From Coptis chinensis (Eukaryota > Streptophyta > Magnoliopsida > Ranunculales > Ranunculaceae): a stretch of DNA of 64,000 nucleotides. A program made the position numbers and the translations under genes. Positions 11,512 through 22,186 of the stretch are shown here, piece by piece. Positions within the stretch are counted from its first letter, which is position 1. The number at the start of each line of letters is the position of its first letter. The stretch is taken from contig CM027382.1 in the NCBI GenBank assembly GCA_015680905.1, positions 22,479,501-22,543,500 of the forward strand, written 5' to 3'. A model generated the notes under the pieces. It did no database searches, was not told where the DNA came from, and saw only the letters and a program-made list of their open reading frames with translations.

Positions 11512-12080
11512 TGTAAAGGATGATTTTTGTAATCCTTATAAACGTAGGTTCAATAAGAGGATTGGATGGGATGAATGGATTTGACAGAGTTTGTATGGAC
11601 GAACTGCCTACATATCAAGTTATTTCTCTGGGGGGAAACTTGAATCAGGTCAGACGTAGTTCCTCATCCTCTTATATATAGGTAAGGGATTTGCGCCTCC
11701 GGCTCTCACGCATCAGGTTAGATCCAGGTCTTCAGGCCACTCGCGTGCCATGATGACGAATTAAGGACATTTATTGTGAAGCATGCATGAAGCCACGGTA
11801 TTGATTATGATAATTAAGACTTACGTTACTGACCGTTGATGTGATCGAGAGTCTGGGAGATCGCTGTTGAGAGAGGTCATTCGTGTGTAGCGAGTCACTA
11901 TGAAGCGAGCTCGTGTGACGAAGACATAAGGTCAGTTGGTGATTGGTCAACCAGATCGCTTACCTTTGTCGATTCACTATGAAACGAGCTATGAGGACGA
12001 GGATCGTAGGTCAGTTGGTAAAGATGTTTATGCTGGACACGTGCTTCATATTCATTGGATGTGAATATTATTCCCTCACA
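11512..12080 (-). repeat. 5' LTR of the truncated Tat-like element
   Basis: 569 bases, TGTGAG...TTTACA on the minus strand. A TATA-like box (CCTATATATAAG) lies on the minus strand near 11685. The U3 holds two imperfect tandem copies of a block of about 80 bases (TCACTATGAAGCGAGCT...GGTCAGTTGGT) at 11900-12020. It matches the plus-strand LTR at 31443-32005 over its full length. Confidence 0.9.
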
Positions 12081-12191
12081 TAGCCTAACTACTCTGCTTC
12101 ATATTTTCTTCAAGTCTATTTTTTTGGAAAGAAAGTGTTTAATTCTCTTGAAATTTTCTAAACTAAGTGAGATTTAGAGAGTTCAGTAGAA

Positions 12192-12430
12192 ATGGGTATC
12201 ATGGATCATTTGGCTAACTCTGTTGATTTTCTCATGGTAATCATCACAACAAACGCAAGCAGTTGCAGGTACTCATTTTTTTTTTCTTCTTTTTTTAGTT
12301 AGAGCTGTTTTGTTTGCTTATAGATCCAGATGGTGTATCTATTTCTTCTAAATATTTGACGTGTTTTTTTATGTCAGACGGTGGAGATGAAAGTTAATTT
12401 TGATTTTGAAGGCTATGAAAGGGATGAAAG
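12192..12430 (+). pseudogene. Relic of a heavy-metal-associated isoprenylated plant protein (HIPP) gene
   Basis: Exon 1 (12192-12268) starts MGIMDHLANSVDF, like the MGxLDHLS start of HIPPs. In another frame it ends KRKQLQ immediately before a GT donor. That is the usual exon border of this family, so there is a frameshift within exon 1. After a 109-base intron ending TGTCAG, exon 2 (12378 on) reads TVEMKVNFDFEGYERDER. In HIPPs this is TVE-KVKMDCDGCERRV, the start of the metal-binding HMA domain. Both metal-binding cysteines are replaced here (Phe and Tyr). The rest of the HMA domain, the proline-rich part and the C-terminal CaaX box are not found. A Tat-like LTR ends about 110 bases upstream, where the promoter would be. 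The gene is dead; the family call rests on the aligned exon border. Confidence 0.6.
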
Positions 12431-14803
12431 GTTCATTTCTATCTCTTACGATATTCTCATAGCTTATAAGTTTTATAGATTTGATAGCTTATAAGGTCAT
12501 TAACTTTTAGTCAGTGAACCAAGTAATTTTACTCTATTTGAAAATTTCTCAAAATGGAAAGGCGGAGTTGGGGTTTTGATTTTTGAAGGAATATGGATCA
12601 TGATGACAATAGCTCACGTTCACTTTGTTGATTTCAGTTTGTGAAACTTTTGGTTTTTGAATTTAATTGCAAGCGTATGATAATTTGGTATAATAATTAG
12701 TTATCTTTTTTACATTTGTTGTAATCTTAGTTGAATTTTATGTGAAAATCTTATTTTACAGTGTTTTGGGTATAGTGATTTAGGGCAATCCAATCAGACT
12801 TGGTATTTTTCCACTGACTCCCACTTGAAGTGATTTGAACTTAAATGGTGTTTTCTTCGTTTTTTTGGTTCAAAGAAAGAAAAGACAAGGTTGTTGAATC
12901 GAATGAAGATGGAGGAAGTGCACAATGAGAAAGACTTCTTGAGTTCTTGACAATGATAGAGCCATCTGATTTAGAATTCTTCTTAGCATATGTGCTATCA
13001 GGTGGTGGTTCATGCCTTGAAACTTGACAGTTGCTGTGAAGTCATCTACTCTAACAAAGCAACTGTTGGAAGCTATTAATATGCTGCATGGTTTAGTATA
13101 GTTGAGTTGTTAGTTTAATGAGTATGATAGGCTATTTAACTAAAGTTTTGAGTAGTATATATAACTAATATAAGCCATGAGCTTCTAATGAAAGCATATG
13201 GATTTCTATATCTACAGACTTTTTAGCCCCTTTTGAGGCAGGTATTATAGTATTTTCTTGATTAGTAATGTGTATGACAGTTACTAAAAGACATGATATA
13301 TTTGTTTCAATCTAAGAAAGTTATTGTCTCTGCCTAAAAGACAAATATAATGTATCTCCTTACTTATGTGCAATCAATCTCAAAATACAAATGGACAACT
13401 AAAATAAATTTAAGAGGTAAGAGGATGGAAAAGGGCATTACATAATAATCCCATTGGAGTATCAGGATTATCACTGTCCGTATGGAATGCCGCCTTTCTG
13501 GAAGCAGGAGCTGCTAGCATTGAGCTAAAGAGTATAAAAATCAATCAAAAATATTGGTTGAAGAAAATCCGTCGAAATTTTGTCACATGTGAAGGAATCT
13601 TTATGGCCAAATATCAAATTTTGTAATGACAAAATTTCCAGGTACCTATAAATAGCAGAATAGCAGGGACTTAAGTCAGACTTTGGAGGATACAGAAGAC
13701 TTCGAAGTTGACTTGAGAGGCAAGCCCGTGCAAAACGAGTAGAAACTTCGACTACTCCGATCCTTTTAAGTCCAGTCACTTTGGGACTTGGGAGATATGA
13801 CACTTTGAAATATTCCAAGTGGAAACTAGGAAACAAAGTGGATGGATATAGCCACATGTTTTCTTTTTTGGTCATTTTTTCTGGGGAGGTTGTTGCACGT
13901 ATTCTCTTAATTGTCCACTTTCCTTTGATTTGCGGAATAATTTCTTCCATGTTGAAGTTGAGCTCAATAAAATTACTAGTTATATTTTGATCTATTAGTT
14001 AGATATTGTATATAGATACAAGGATGGTGTAGCTGCTTGATCTGACTCCTCAAACGCCAATAACCTTAATGATTCTATTCTGCTAGACTTCTCAAGTGGC
14101 AATGGAGCTTTTTCCAAGGACATATTAACAATTATTCATCAATGTTTTCAAGCTTGATGATGGAAAACCGTTTAAATTCCTCTTTCTGTATCATGCTAAA
14201 CTTTGGGCGTGGAAAATGTGGTTTGATGATCAAGACTTAAGCTCATTATTGTAGCTGGGAGTTCCTTACCCTTTTTGTTGAGAATCAATGATCTTTTGTT
14301 CACTTGGCCCTTTTAAACTTTAAAGTGGGATTATGTTTGGGTTGGTCTTGGCATTAGTAAATTGCCAAATTAAGAGTTACATTTTTTTTTAGAGAGAGTT
14401 CTCATAACAATTATTGTACTAATCATAATTTTCTAGTGGAGAATGTTAACTCAAGAAAACCTTTTTTGACTGCAAGATTAAGAGATTTTGCAGGTTGCAC
14501 AAGTTTTAAACTAATAGAAAGGAACCATGATGATTCACTTAGAATGTTAATTATGATGAAATACCTAAAATCATTCATCTGCTATATGGTAGCATCAACA
14601 CGACTTTTTTTATTTTTGAGTAATAATAATAATAAAAAAAAAACATAATTAATTTTGATTATCAAAGAGACATTCATTGTCTTAAAAAAAATATGACTTT
14701 TGGAGAAGGTTGAACCTATTAATATTAACGTGCTTAGAATTATGTTGCTTGTTTTTTTTTTTAAAGGCATGCTTATGCTATGGTTTAATTACAAATAGTT
14801 GAG

Positions 14804-14837
<34 letters not shown>

Positions 14838-15525
14838 AAAAAAAAAAAGGGACCAAAAAGCGGGAAGAACAACGGAATACATAGAGAGTAATAGAATTAG
14901 ACAAACCAAAATGAAATAAAAATAGAGAGTAATTTATAGTATTAGCATTACCTTATTTGCATTATAAGAAATACATCTACCATCTCTATCTTAGGTTTCA
15001 TTTCTTCATCCGGTTGCACAGACAGCTCAAACAAAACCACAGGGAAAAGAAAATTAAAAATTAAAAAGGGAAATAATAGCCAAAAAAAAAAAAAAAATGG
15101 ACTCATTGAATATTTCTATAAATTTGTGTTTTCATCAAAATTTGAATCATTATTGTATAAATTCTATAGTTAAAACCTTTTGGTACATAATAATTCAAAA
15201 ATTAAATTTAAAAATTATTTTAAAAAAATATTCTATAGTTAAAACCTTTTGATACATAATAATTCAAAATTTAAATTTATAAAATATTAAAAAAATATCA
15301 AAACAATTATATGAAAACGGTCCCGTTCAACGTTCGCACGAAAACTAACCTCGTCTAACAAGAAAAGATTTGCGACAAAACTTGTTTCACTTTTCACTTT
15401 TCACTTTTCACTTTTCAGACTCAATCCCGGCACAAAAACACCCTCTCACCAACTCCAACTCCGACTCCGACTCCAACTCCAAAAACATATTTCCAAAACC
15501 CAAACAAGTTTTAAACATCAGAATC
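12431..15525. other. A/T-rich intergenic DNA, no gene recognised
   Basis: Contains long A and T runs, including about 35 A at 14808-14845 that could be a retroposon tail. A near-direct repeat around 15170-15290 (ATTCTATAGTTAAAACCTTTTG, then ATACATAATAATTCAAAA) occurs twice. A minus-strand open frame at 13525-13950 has no recognised family. The upstream flank of the OMA1-like pseudogene contains five TTTTCAC 7-mers (15385-15417). Confidence 0.5.
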
Positions 15526-16479
15526 ATGAGTTGGTATAGGAGAGCAAAGCTTGGAATCACCTCATTTCACAATCTCACTAATTCAACTGCCCAACTTCAT
15601 CGAAAGATTCCTAATTCTAGTTTTCAACTTTATGGTAACACTATTGTTCCTACTTGTAAGCCTCCTACTACTAGTTTTCAAAGATATTACAATGTAGAAC
15701 GAAATCAAGATATAAGGGCAAAGAGATTATACCAATTGTCTGTTTTAGCTATAATTGGTGCTGGTTTATGGGCTGGTTTTGTTTTTTTCCGTCTTGGGGT
15801 ACATATTGAAAATGTTCCGTATACAAATCGGAAACATATCGTTGTTTGTTCCCCTATGCAGGAGAAACTACTAGCAAATTCTTGGTTGGAAGAGAGTAAG
15901 ACTAAATATAAAGGAAAACTCTTAGATGAGAAGGATCCTCATAGTGTGAGGGCAAAGTTGATACTGAAAAATATTATTGAAGGATTAGAAAGAGAGGTGA
16001 AGCGTAATCCAAATAGTAATGCTTCGGGGTTTAATCATTATGATGAATTTAATTGAAATATATTAGTAGTGGATGAGTTACCGATTCATGCATTGGCTAT
16101 GGCTGGGGGAACTATTTTTATTTTTAGAGGAACGCTAGAAGGGCTTACCGATGGTGGCGTGGCAACAGTCATTGCCCATGAAGTTGCGCATGTTGTAGCT
16201 CGACATATGGCTGAATTTCCACACTTGTTAGTAAGTAGCCATAAGAGAGAATTGGAAGCAGATTACATTGGGCTACTATTGATGGCTTCAGCAGGATATA
16301 AGCCTCGAATTGCAGTAGAATTTTGGAAGATTGCCAGTTTGAGTAATCCCGATATTTCAAAAGGAGATCTTAACCATCCATCTTTTGAGGAACGAGCAAA
16401 CTTCTTGGCTCAAGCTCATGTTATGGAACAAGCACTCACCATATACGAGGAAGTAAGACCCCACCGTCCAGTCAATTAG
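15526..16479 (+). pseudogene. OMA1-like mitochondrial M48 metallopeptidase pseudogene, copy 1
   Basis: OMA1 is an inner-membrane zinc peptidase of mitochondrial quality control. The start chosen is ATG at 15526 (MSWYRRAK, as in plant OMA1). A Ser/Thr/Arg-rich targeting-like leader follows, then a membrane segment (about residues 72-92, LSVLAIIGAGLWAGFVFF), then the M48 domain with HEVAH (zinc ligands and catalytic Glu) and the third-ligand region ELEADYIG. An in-frame TGA at 16054 replaces the TGG (Trp) still present in copy 2. The stretch between VVARHMAE and ELEADYIG is much shorter than in family members, and the CLPGG strand before HEXXH is changed (MAGG). No introns interrupt the frame, which could mean a retrocopy. 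The stop and the internal loss make a working enzyme unlikely. Confidence 0.8.
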
Positions 16480-16744
16480 AGTCGTGGTCGTCGGTAGGAG
16501 TATTTTGGTAACTTAGTTTTCAAACGTAGAGCCTGAGATATGGATACGAATAGGACGGTTTGCAATGAAGTGGAAACTAATGTAGACAAGTAGACGAGGG
16601 ATATTTTTTTACCTGAACATCATCTTCAAATTGTATTTTTTTTTTTTTTTCGATTGGATATTTTCAAACTTAAGGATGACGTTTACAATCTATGGTTGAA
16701 GGTTTATAAAGTGGGGCGTGATACAAGTTATGGTTAGGAAATAG

Positions 16745-16925
16745 GAAATGAAGTGTTTAAAGTGCGGTGCTTTCTGCCTCCCTGGTGGACAGATTTTGGA
16801 GTTCACAGAATTGCTCCAAATGTTCAGGTCAGACACTGTGATAGACGCTGGGATAGCTTTAAGTTTTCAGCATGGTGCTACACACTGTTGCTCGACATGT
16901 GGCAGAAGTATTCAGGAAATTGACT
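16745..16925 (+). pseudogene. Second, decayed OMA1-like fragment behind copy 1
   Basis: Reads GAFCLPGGQILEFTELLQMF, the strand that precedes HEXXH in OMA1 peptidases, then a degenerate VARHVAE in a shifted frame. The HEXXH core is lost. It lies about 270 bases after the end of copy 1, so two OMA1-derived pieces sit in tandem; the same arrangement occurs at 33137-33337. The CLPGG strand, which copy 1 has lost, is kept here. Confidence 0.65.
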
Positions 16926-17806
16926 AAGGATTGTTCTTGTTCCAAGTAGTATATATAGTATATTCTAGAGTAAAGGGTACTCTTTTGCGTTATGATTTAT
17001 GTACATCAATTTACTAAGCATTGTTCTTGATCCAAGTACATTTATATGCGAAGTTTGATCTGAGAGGTGTGTCAACTTTTTTGTTCCATCGAAACAGGAA
17101 AATTGACTGCTGTCCTGTTGCAGATGACTTGTATTGCAGATGTGAGATGATTTGATGAAAATCCATTTGGAAGAACATTTAAGCCAGAACACTCCTGAAA
17201 ACGCTGCACCCCTAAGGCAAGAAGAATGATTACTTTTGAGCCGCAACAGTATTGATTTTCAACCAACTAACCAAGTAGCAGCATGCCAATAAGTCAATAA
17301 CGTTGATCACTTTGCATTGTTTTTCATCAGAGTGGTGATTCCCTGGAGTAGTGCTTCACACTACTCCAAGTATTATTGATCTCCAAATTCTTTGGCTCTA
17401 ACTAAAAATGCCAAGCAACATGAGTTCACATTAACTTGAACTTCCAGGAATCGGAAGTGAACACCAGTGGTTGTTTTCTACTTTTCTTGCATGTTTTGGA
17501 ACCAAGTCACTAGGCTAATTAACGAAAACCCCTTGGCTCGTTATACCCTAGAATGTTTTCATTCTTTTACAAATATCAAATTCATCTAAGACTTCTTTTA
17601 CATAACCAACGAACCAGAGAGTGAAACAGCATTGTGAATTGTGGTGACTTTTATCCTTAATCTTTTTCTAAAATAAAGGAGAAACTTCAAATAGTCCTGG
17701 AACAGAAAGTAGTTGAATTCTATAGTCCTGAAATTCCGATAAACATCAAGAAAGTTACTGTCATTTTTGTCTAAACTTCCAGATAAATAGGTTTTTTCAA
17801 TGAGAT

Positions 17807-18091
17807 TTATAGGTGCTCCAACGCATCAAACTCTTCTTTTGTTTTTGCGGAGCGCATGTAATGCTTAGTGAAGTTACGCATTAGGTTAAAAAAGTTAAAA
17901 GAATCAGTAACAGAAAGGCATTCAATAATTTGCACGGGATTTTCCCAACACAGGTTTGCCAGAGGTAAAAGTCGCACTATATTCCTAACCAGCAACAAAT
18001 TACCACGTTGAAGAGTTGCACGCACCCGGCACCCCTCATGCGGGGACGGACTAACATGTACAAGTGAAAAGATATTGTCAGGGTAGTTCAC
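17807..18091 (-). CDS. Short open frame or exon of unknown function
   Basis: 94 codons ending in a stop after AKTKEEFDALEHL, with a mixed hydrophobic/charged composition like a real protein fragment (LLPLANLCWENPVQIIECLS). I do not recognise the family. The matching part of copy 2 (about 34440-34560) has lost most of the frame, so it is not under obvious constraint. It is most likely the last exon of a dead gene carried within the duplicated block. Confidence 0.3.
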   Translation of the reverse strand: MNYPDNIFSLVHVSPSPHEGCRVRATLQRGNLLLVRNIVRLLPLANLCWENPVQIIECLSVTDSFNFFNLMRNFTKHYMRSAKTKEEFDALEHL

Positions 18092-18226
18092 TGCCTCATT
18101 TCATCACTTGATGAATTAATCCAAGTATGCACAGCATGTTCGACTGACATTTGAGGATGTCGAGGTCATGTGTGTCTCCCAATCAAGATTATGGTTAAGC
18201 AAGATACATGATTAAGAGACCGGTTC

Positions 18227-18401
18227 CTCTATAACCGGGTACAGAGATTGATATCTGTACCACACACACACATCTCGTATCTCGGCGCACACAAACATCT
18301 CGGAGCACACACACAGGTATCGAGGCACACACACATCTCGGATTCGGATCAACGGCGAGATAATATGGTTACAGAGATGATCTCTGTACCCGGTTGTAGA
18401 G
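18227..18401. mobile_element. Small MITE with 35-base inverted ends
   Basis: The left arm starts CTCTATAACCGGGTACAGAG; the right arm, read on the minus strand, starts CTCTACAACCGGGTACAGAG. Each arm is itself nearly palindromic (GGTACAGAGAT...ATCTCTGTACC), so both could fold alone. The core is a CACACA / ATCTCGG-rich spacer. Nearly identical direct repeats (ATGGTTAAGCAAGATRCATG) lie on both sides at 18190-18210 and 18420-18440. Copy 2 of the duplicated block lacks the whole insert (about 18146-18440) near 34630. Confidence 0.7.
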
Positions 18402-18935
18402 ATCTCGAGTCCCATGATTAATGGTTAAGCAAGATGCATGATTGTGACGTAGAACGCTGAATTTGTTGCATTATGCATCCCTCGTCAAGCAATGATACTA
18501 GCAAGGTGAGATGATAACTGAGAAAACCAAGTACAAGTGTCCTACAAAAGGATTCATCTAGGAAATGAGGCAGCCTTGATTATGTGATTACATAGTCAGT
18601 TGCAATGCAACTGTGTATTCATCTAGGAGATGAGGCCACCTTGATTATACGATTACAGAGTCAGTTGCAATGCAACTGTACGCAATATACATGGATAGCT
18701 TGAGCTTTGTGTATACTCTTTAGTATCTTACATGGAATATGAACTCGAAATATATCTATGTTCCTGTTTAAACCAAGTCTCAGTCCAACATCCATACACA
18801 AAGTAACGAAATACGTAAGTAACAAGACTTAGTTTCACAAACGTTGACAAGCCATGAGCAGGAATCGGTGGATAGCCTAAATAAAACTTCATGCATCTCC
18901 CCATCTGAAGTTTGTCCCGACAGACAAAAGGAAGC

Positions 18936-20053
18936 TGAAAAACGAAGGAAAAAAAGAACGGTATGTGACAACCAGACGAGATGCATTAATCCGATATACG
19001 TAATGCTAGCTAATAATTGTCACCCATAATGTAATCTACATGCATACACGATGAAAAAATATAATAAGAATTGTAATAATAAAAAACGACTGAGCTTTGA
19101 GGATGGATGTTTCTGAAAGCAAAAAGGAAAGACTGTCTGTTACACTAATCTAGTCAAAAGTCATCCTGGATGTTTATAGAGATGCAAACAGAGATCACAG
19201 AACAGGAAGGCCTAATCTACATAAATTACATCAATTAATTATTATTATTATTTTTTTTTATTTTTTTTTGGTCTTTCACGGAGTGATTTTTTGCTCCCAG
19301 CGGGATTTGCTCCAAGAGCTCCAAGCGAAACAGGAACCAACCACCTGTCCACTAAAAAGAAATTGATAGTTATCAAATTCCTTCCTCAGAACAAACTTCC
19401 TAATTTGCCCCCACTAAAAATAGAAATAAATAAAAAGAATTAAAAAAATCTCTTTGTAAAATCTATAGGAGTTCTTCCCATCATTAGCTAAAGATTTTTT
19501 TTTTTATCTTTTTTAGTTTGAAAGAAGTGTCACTAGTTCAACACTTCAAGTTTTTTATTCACTTTTTTTTTTCCAACAATTAAGACCAAAAACTAGATTT
19601 TGTAACGGGTTAAGTTTTTTTTTTTATTTTTTAAAGTTGGGGGTAAATCAGGAAGCATATATTAAAGTGGAAATTTGATAACTGTTGACCCCTTTTCAGT
19701 GGACACTTGGCTGGTTCCTATTTCCCTTGGAGCTCTTGGAGCAAATCCCGCTTGGAGCAAAAAATCACTCTCTTTCATGTACACACCACTTTTTGACCTT
19801 CTTTATGTACATGTACATCTAATTATTCACCATACAAAAAGTTAACATTATAACTAGGTTATACGTTCATGGTTCACAGCCCAAAACTATTACTTTACCA
19901 AGGTCCAGTTTGGGTCCTCCTCAAACATTGTTTCTTAGGGACCGTTTGCTGATTCATCATCTCCAAGACCTGCAAGACCAACCAAAAAACATCTGAGTCA
20001 ATTAAAAAAAAAAAAAAAAAACAAACATCTGAGTCATTTCACGAACCAAATTA
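18936..20053. other. Intergenic DNA around the MITE
   Basis: Apart from the MITE nothing is recognised. A duplicated phrase (AAACATCTGAGTCA) on both sides of an A-run lies just left of the copia element. Confidence 0.5.
19281..19770. mobile_element. MITE of Mutator (MULE) type with 9 bp target duplication
   Basis: 490 bases. The inverted ends of about 130 bases start GAGTGATTTTTTGCTCC on both strands. They are flanked by TCTTTCACG on the left (19272-19280) and TCTTTCATG on the right (19771-19779), 8 of 9 bases identical. Long inverted ends plus a 9 bp target copy are typical of Mutator-like elements. The interior is T-rich with no coding capacity, so it is non-autonomous. Confidence 0.85.
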
Positions 20054-20712
20054 TGTTGGGGTTTATACCAATGCCAATCGATTCCCCCATTACACAAATA
20101 ACTTGTATTTGAACACAATCCAACTCAGATAAATTATAAATATCAACTACAACCTATACTAACATGCCCAACTCGCTAAACAACTATTAACAACAGATAA
20201 TAATGTAAAGCAGTAAAAGTAAACCACAACACAAAGATTTACCGTGGTTCGACCAATGATGCCTACTTCCACAAAAGCTTATTCTTTATATAAAGTGGGA
20301 ATGAAGATTACAATCTCTCCTTTCAGTCTCTCACCTTACTAGATCACTTTTATCTCTTTATAGGGTTGTCTCTCTGTAAAGGTTATCTCTCAATCTTGAT
20401 TGCTTTCAAGATTAGGTTTTCTCTGACTTTTGTGCTTGCTTTTGTGTGTTTTCTGGGTGTTAGGTTTTGCCAAAAACTCTAACTCTTATTGCAAACTCGC
20501 GGTCCACAATTTCTTCTCAAAATAGACTTGGGCGCGGGTCGTGCCTCGAGCAAGACCAAGTCGAGCGCGGGTCACGCTGAAAGTACTGGAAGTCTTCTAC
20601 GGCATAGGCGCGGGTCACGCCTTGGTCAAGGCCAATCTGGGCGCGGGTCGCGCTCTGACATTTCCATGCAGAATGAAATCCTTTCCTCCTCATATGAGGG
20701 ATAAAGCCAACA
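20054..20712 (-). repeat. 3' LTR of the copia element
   Basis: 659 bases, TGTTGG...CAACA as read on the plus strand (a near-perfect TGTTG/CAACA inverted pair). It contains repeated GCGCGGGTC motifs near its right end (20530-20660). Confidence 0.95.
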
Positions 20713-20762
20713 ATCTCCCCCTCCCGAACAGTGAGGGGGGCTTCCTCCATGCAATTTCCAAA

Positions 20763-22180
20763 TCAACAGGAGGAGTGTGCTGCCATTCCGGCAATAGCAC
20801 AACAAACATCAAACTTACCTTTTGGTAAGACTTTGGTCATCATATCCGACCCGTTCTTGTCGGTATGGATCTTCTTGATACACAAATGCTTGTCTTCGAG
20901 TACTTCTCTAATCCAATGATAACGCACGTGTATGTGCTTGGATCTAGAATGGAAACTCGGATTCTTGCTCAAATGGATGGCGCTCTGACTGTCACATAGA
21001 ACTACAAACTGTTTCTGCTTTAGCCTTAGTTTGTCGAAGAACCTCTTCATCCATGGCAACTCTTTGCAACACTCAGTGGCTGCAATATATACTTAAACTT
21101 CGTTGTGGAGAGGGCAACACACTTTTTACAACTTTGATTACCAAGAAACTGCTCCCCCTGCAAAAGTAACCAGATAACCAGAGGTGGACTTCATCAAGTT
21201 AACATCACCTTCAAATAAGGGCTTACTTCCACCAAAGCACAAACACGATTTGGAAGTGTCTTTGAGATATCCCAATATCCACTTAACACCTTCCCAATAC
21301 TTTTTCCTCAGATTTGACAGAAATCGGCTTACAACGCCCACGGCAAAAGCTATATCCGGTCTTGTACACACCATTACGTATATAAAGCTGCCCACTGCAG
21401 ATGCATAAGGAATCTTTTCCATCTAACTCTGCTCATGCTCACCCTTTGGACACATCTCTTTGGTCATGCAGAATTGGCCACTAAGCCAACAACTGACTGG
21501 CTTCGCTTGATCCATATTGAATCTCTTCAACACCTTCTCAATGTAGCTTTCTTGAGAAAGCCACAACTTCCCACTCTTTCTTTCATGAGTGATCTACATC
21601 CCAAGTATCTGCTTTGCTTGACCCAAATCCTTCATCTCAAAGGACTTACTCAAGTTTTTCTTCAGCTTGGATATCTTGTTGATGTTTGGGACAACTATCA
21701 ACATATCATCCACATACAGCAATAGCACTATGAAATCCCCATCTGGAAATCTCTGAACAAACACACAATGATCGGAAGCAGACTTCTTGTATCCTTGCTT
21801 CGCCATAAAGGAATCAAACTTTATATACCACTATCTCAGTACTTGCTTCAACCTATACAAGCTCTTTATCAGCTTGCATACTAAGTGCTCCTTGCCTTTG
21901 AACTCAAACTCTCTAGCTGGTCCATGTAGACAACTTCTTCAAGGTCTCCATGAAGAAAAGTTGTATTAGCATCTAGCTGCTCAACCTCTAGGTTCATACT
22001 TGCGGCCATACCCAATACCACCCGGATAGAAGTCATCTTCACTACAGGAGAGAAAATCTCATCAAAGTTAAACCCTTTCCTTTGACCGAATCCCTTCACA
22101 ACAAGGCGAGCTTTGTGCCTTAGGTGAGGTTTGTTCTCCTCATGCTTGAGTTTGTATATCCACTTATTCTTGAGAATTTT
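20763..22180 (-). CDS. Copia reverse transcriptase and RNase H region (fossil)
   Basis: Recognisable blocks on the minus strand: FDEIFSPVVKMTSIRVVLGM and QLDANTTFLHGDLEEVVYM (fingers), LLLYVDDMLIV (catalytic YVDD), YASAVGSFIYVMVCTRPDIA, and the RNase H end with VVLCDSQSAIHLSKNPSFH and HVRYHWIRE. Several breaks; not functional. Confidence 0.9.
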
Positions 22181-22186
22181 TTGTCC

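Larger units (their letters stand above)
10745..12080 (-). mobile_element. Tat-like Ty3/gypsy retrotransposon, 5' end only
   Basis: Fossil, read on the minus strand: an LTR (12080 down to 11512), a primer-binding site TGGCGCCGTCTGTGA directly after it, then gag. The gag part has an N-terminal coiled-coil segment (11511-11248) and the conserved retrotransposon-gag core (11031-10744) with FPASLKEGALDWFYSL and the SLKSFLGRFKTEL stretch. Protease, polymerase and the other LTR are not present nearby. The element is broken. Its LTR is the same family as the one at 31443-32005 but differs by roughly a fifth, so these are probably two separate insertions. Confidence 0.85.
15877..18935. repeat. Segmental duplication, copy 1
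   Basis: From AGCAAATTCTTGGTTGG (15877) this block matches 32340-34726 and then 60244-60570 in order and orientation. It covers the 3' half of the OMA1-like pseudogene, the second OMA1 fragment, and about 2 kb of non-coding DNA ending near CATCTCCCCATCT. Differences are scattered at several per hundred bases, with indels due to later insertions in each copy. Confidence 0.85.

Noticed and set aside
13525-13950. 141-codon minus-strand frame
   Set aside because: No family recognised and an overlapping plus-strand frame is equally open; listed only under intergenic DNA.
15370-15525. Upstream extension of the OMA1-like frame
   Set aside because: It begins at a non-ATG codon and runs through the TTTTCAC repeats; the ATG at 15526 matches the MSWYRR start of plant OMA1.
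20489-20828. Plus-strand frames in the copia LTR
   Set aside because: They arise from the GCGCGGGTC repeats and have no counterpart in the other LTR at the same reading frame.
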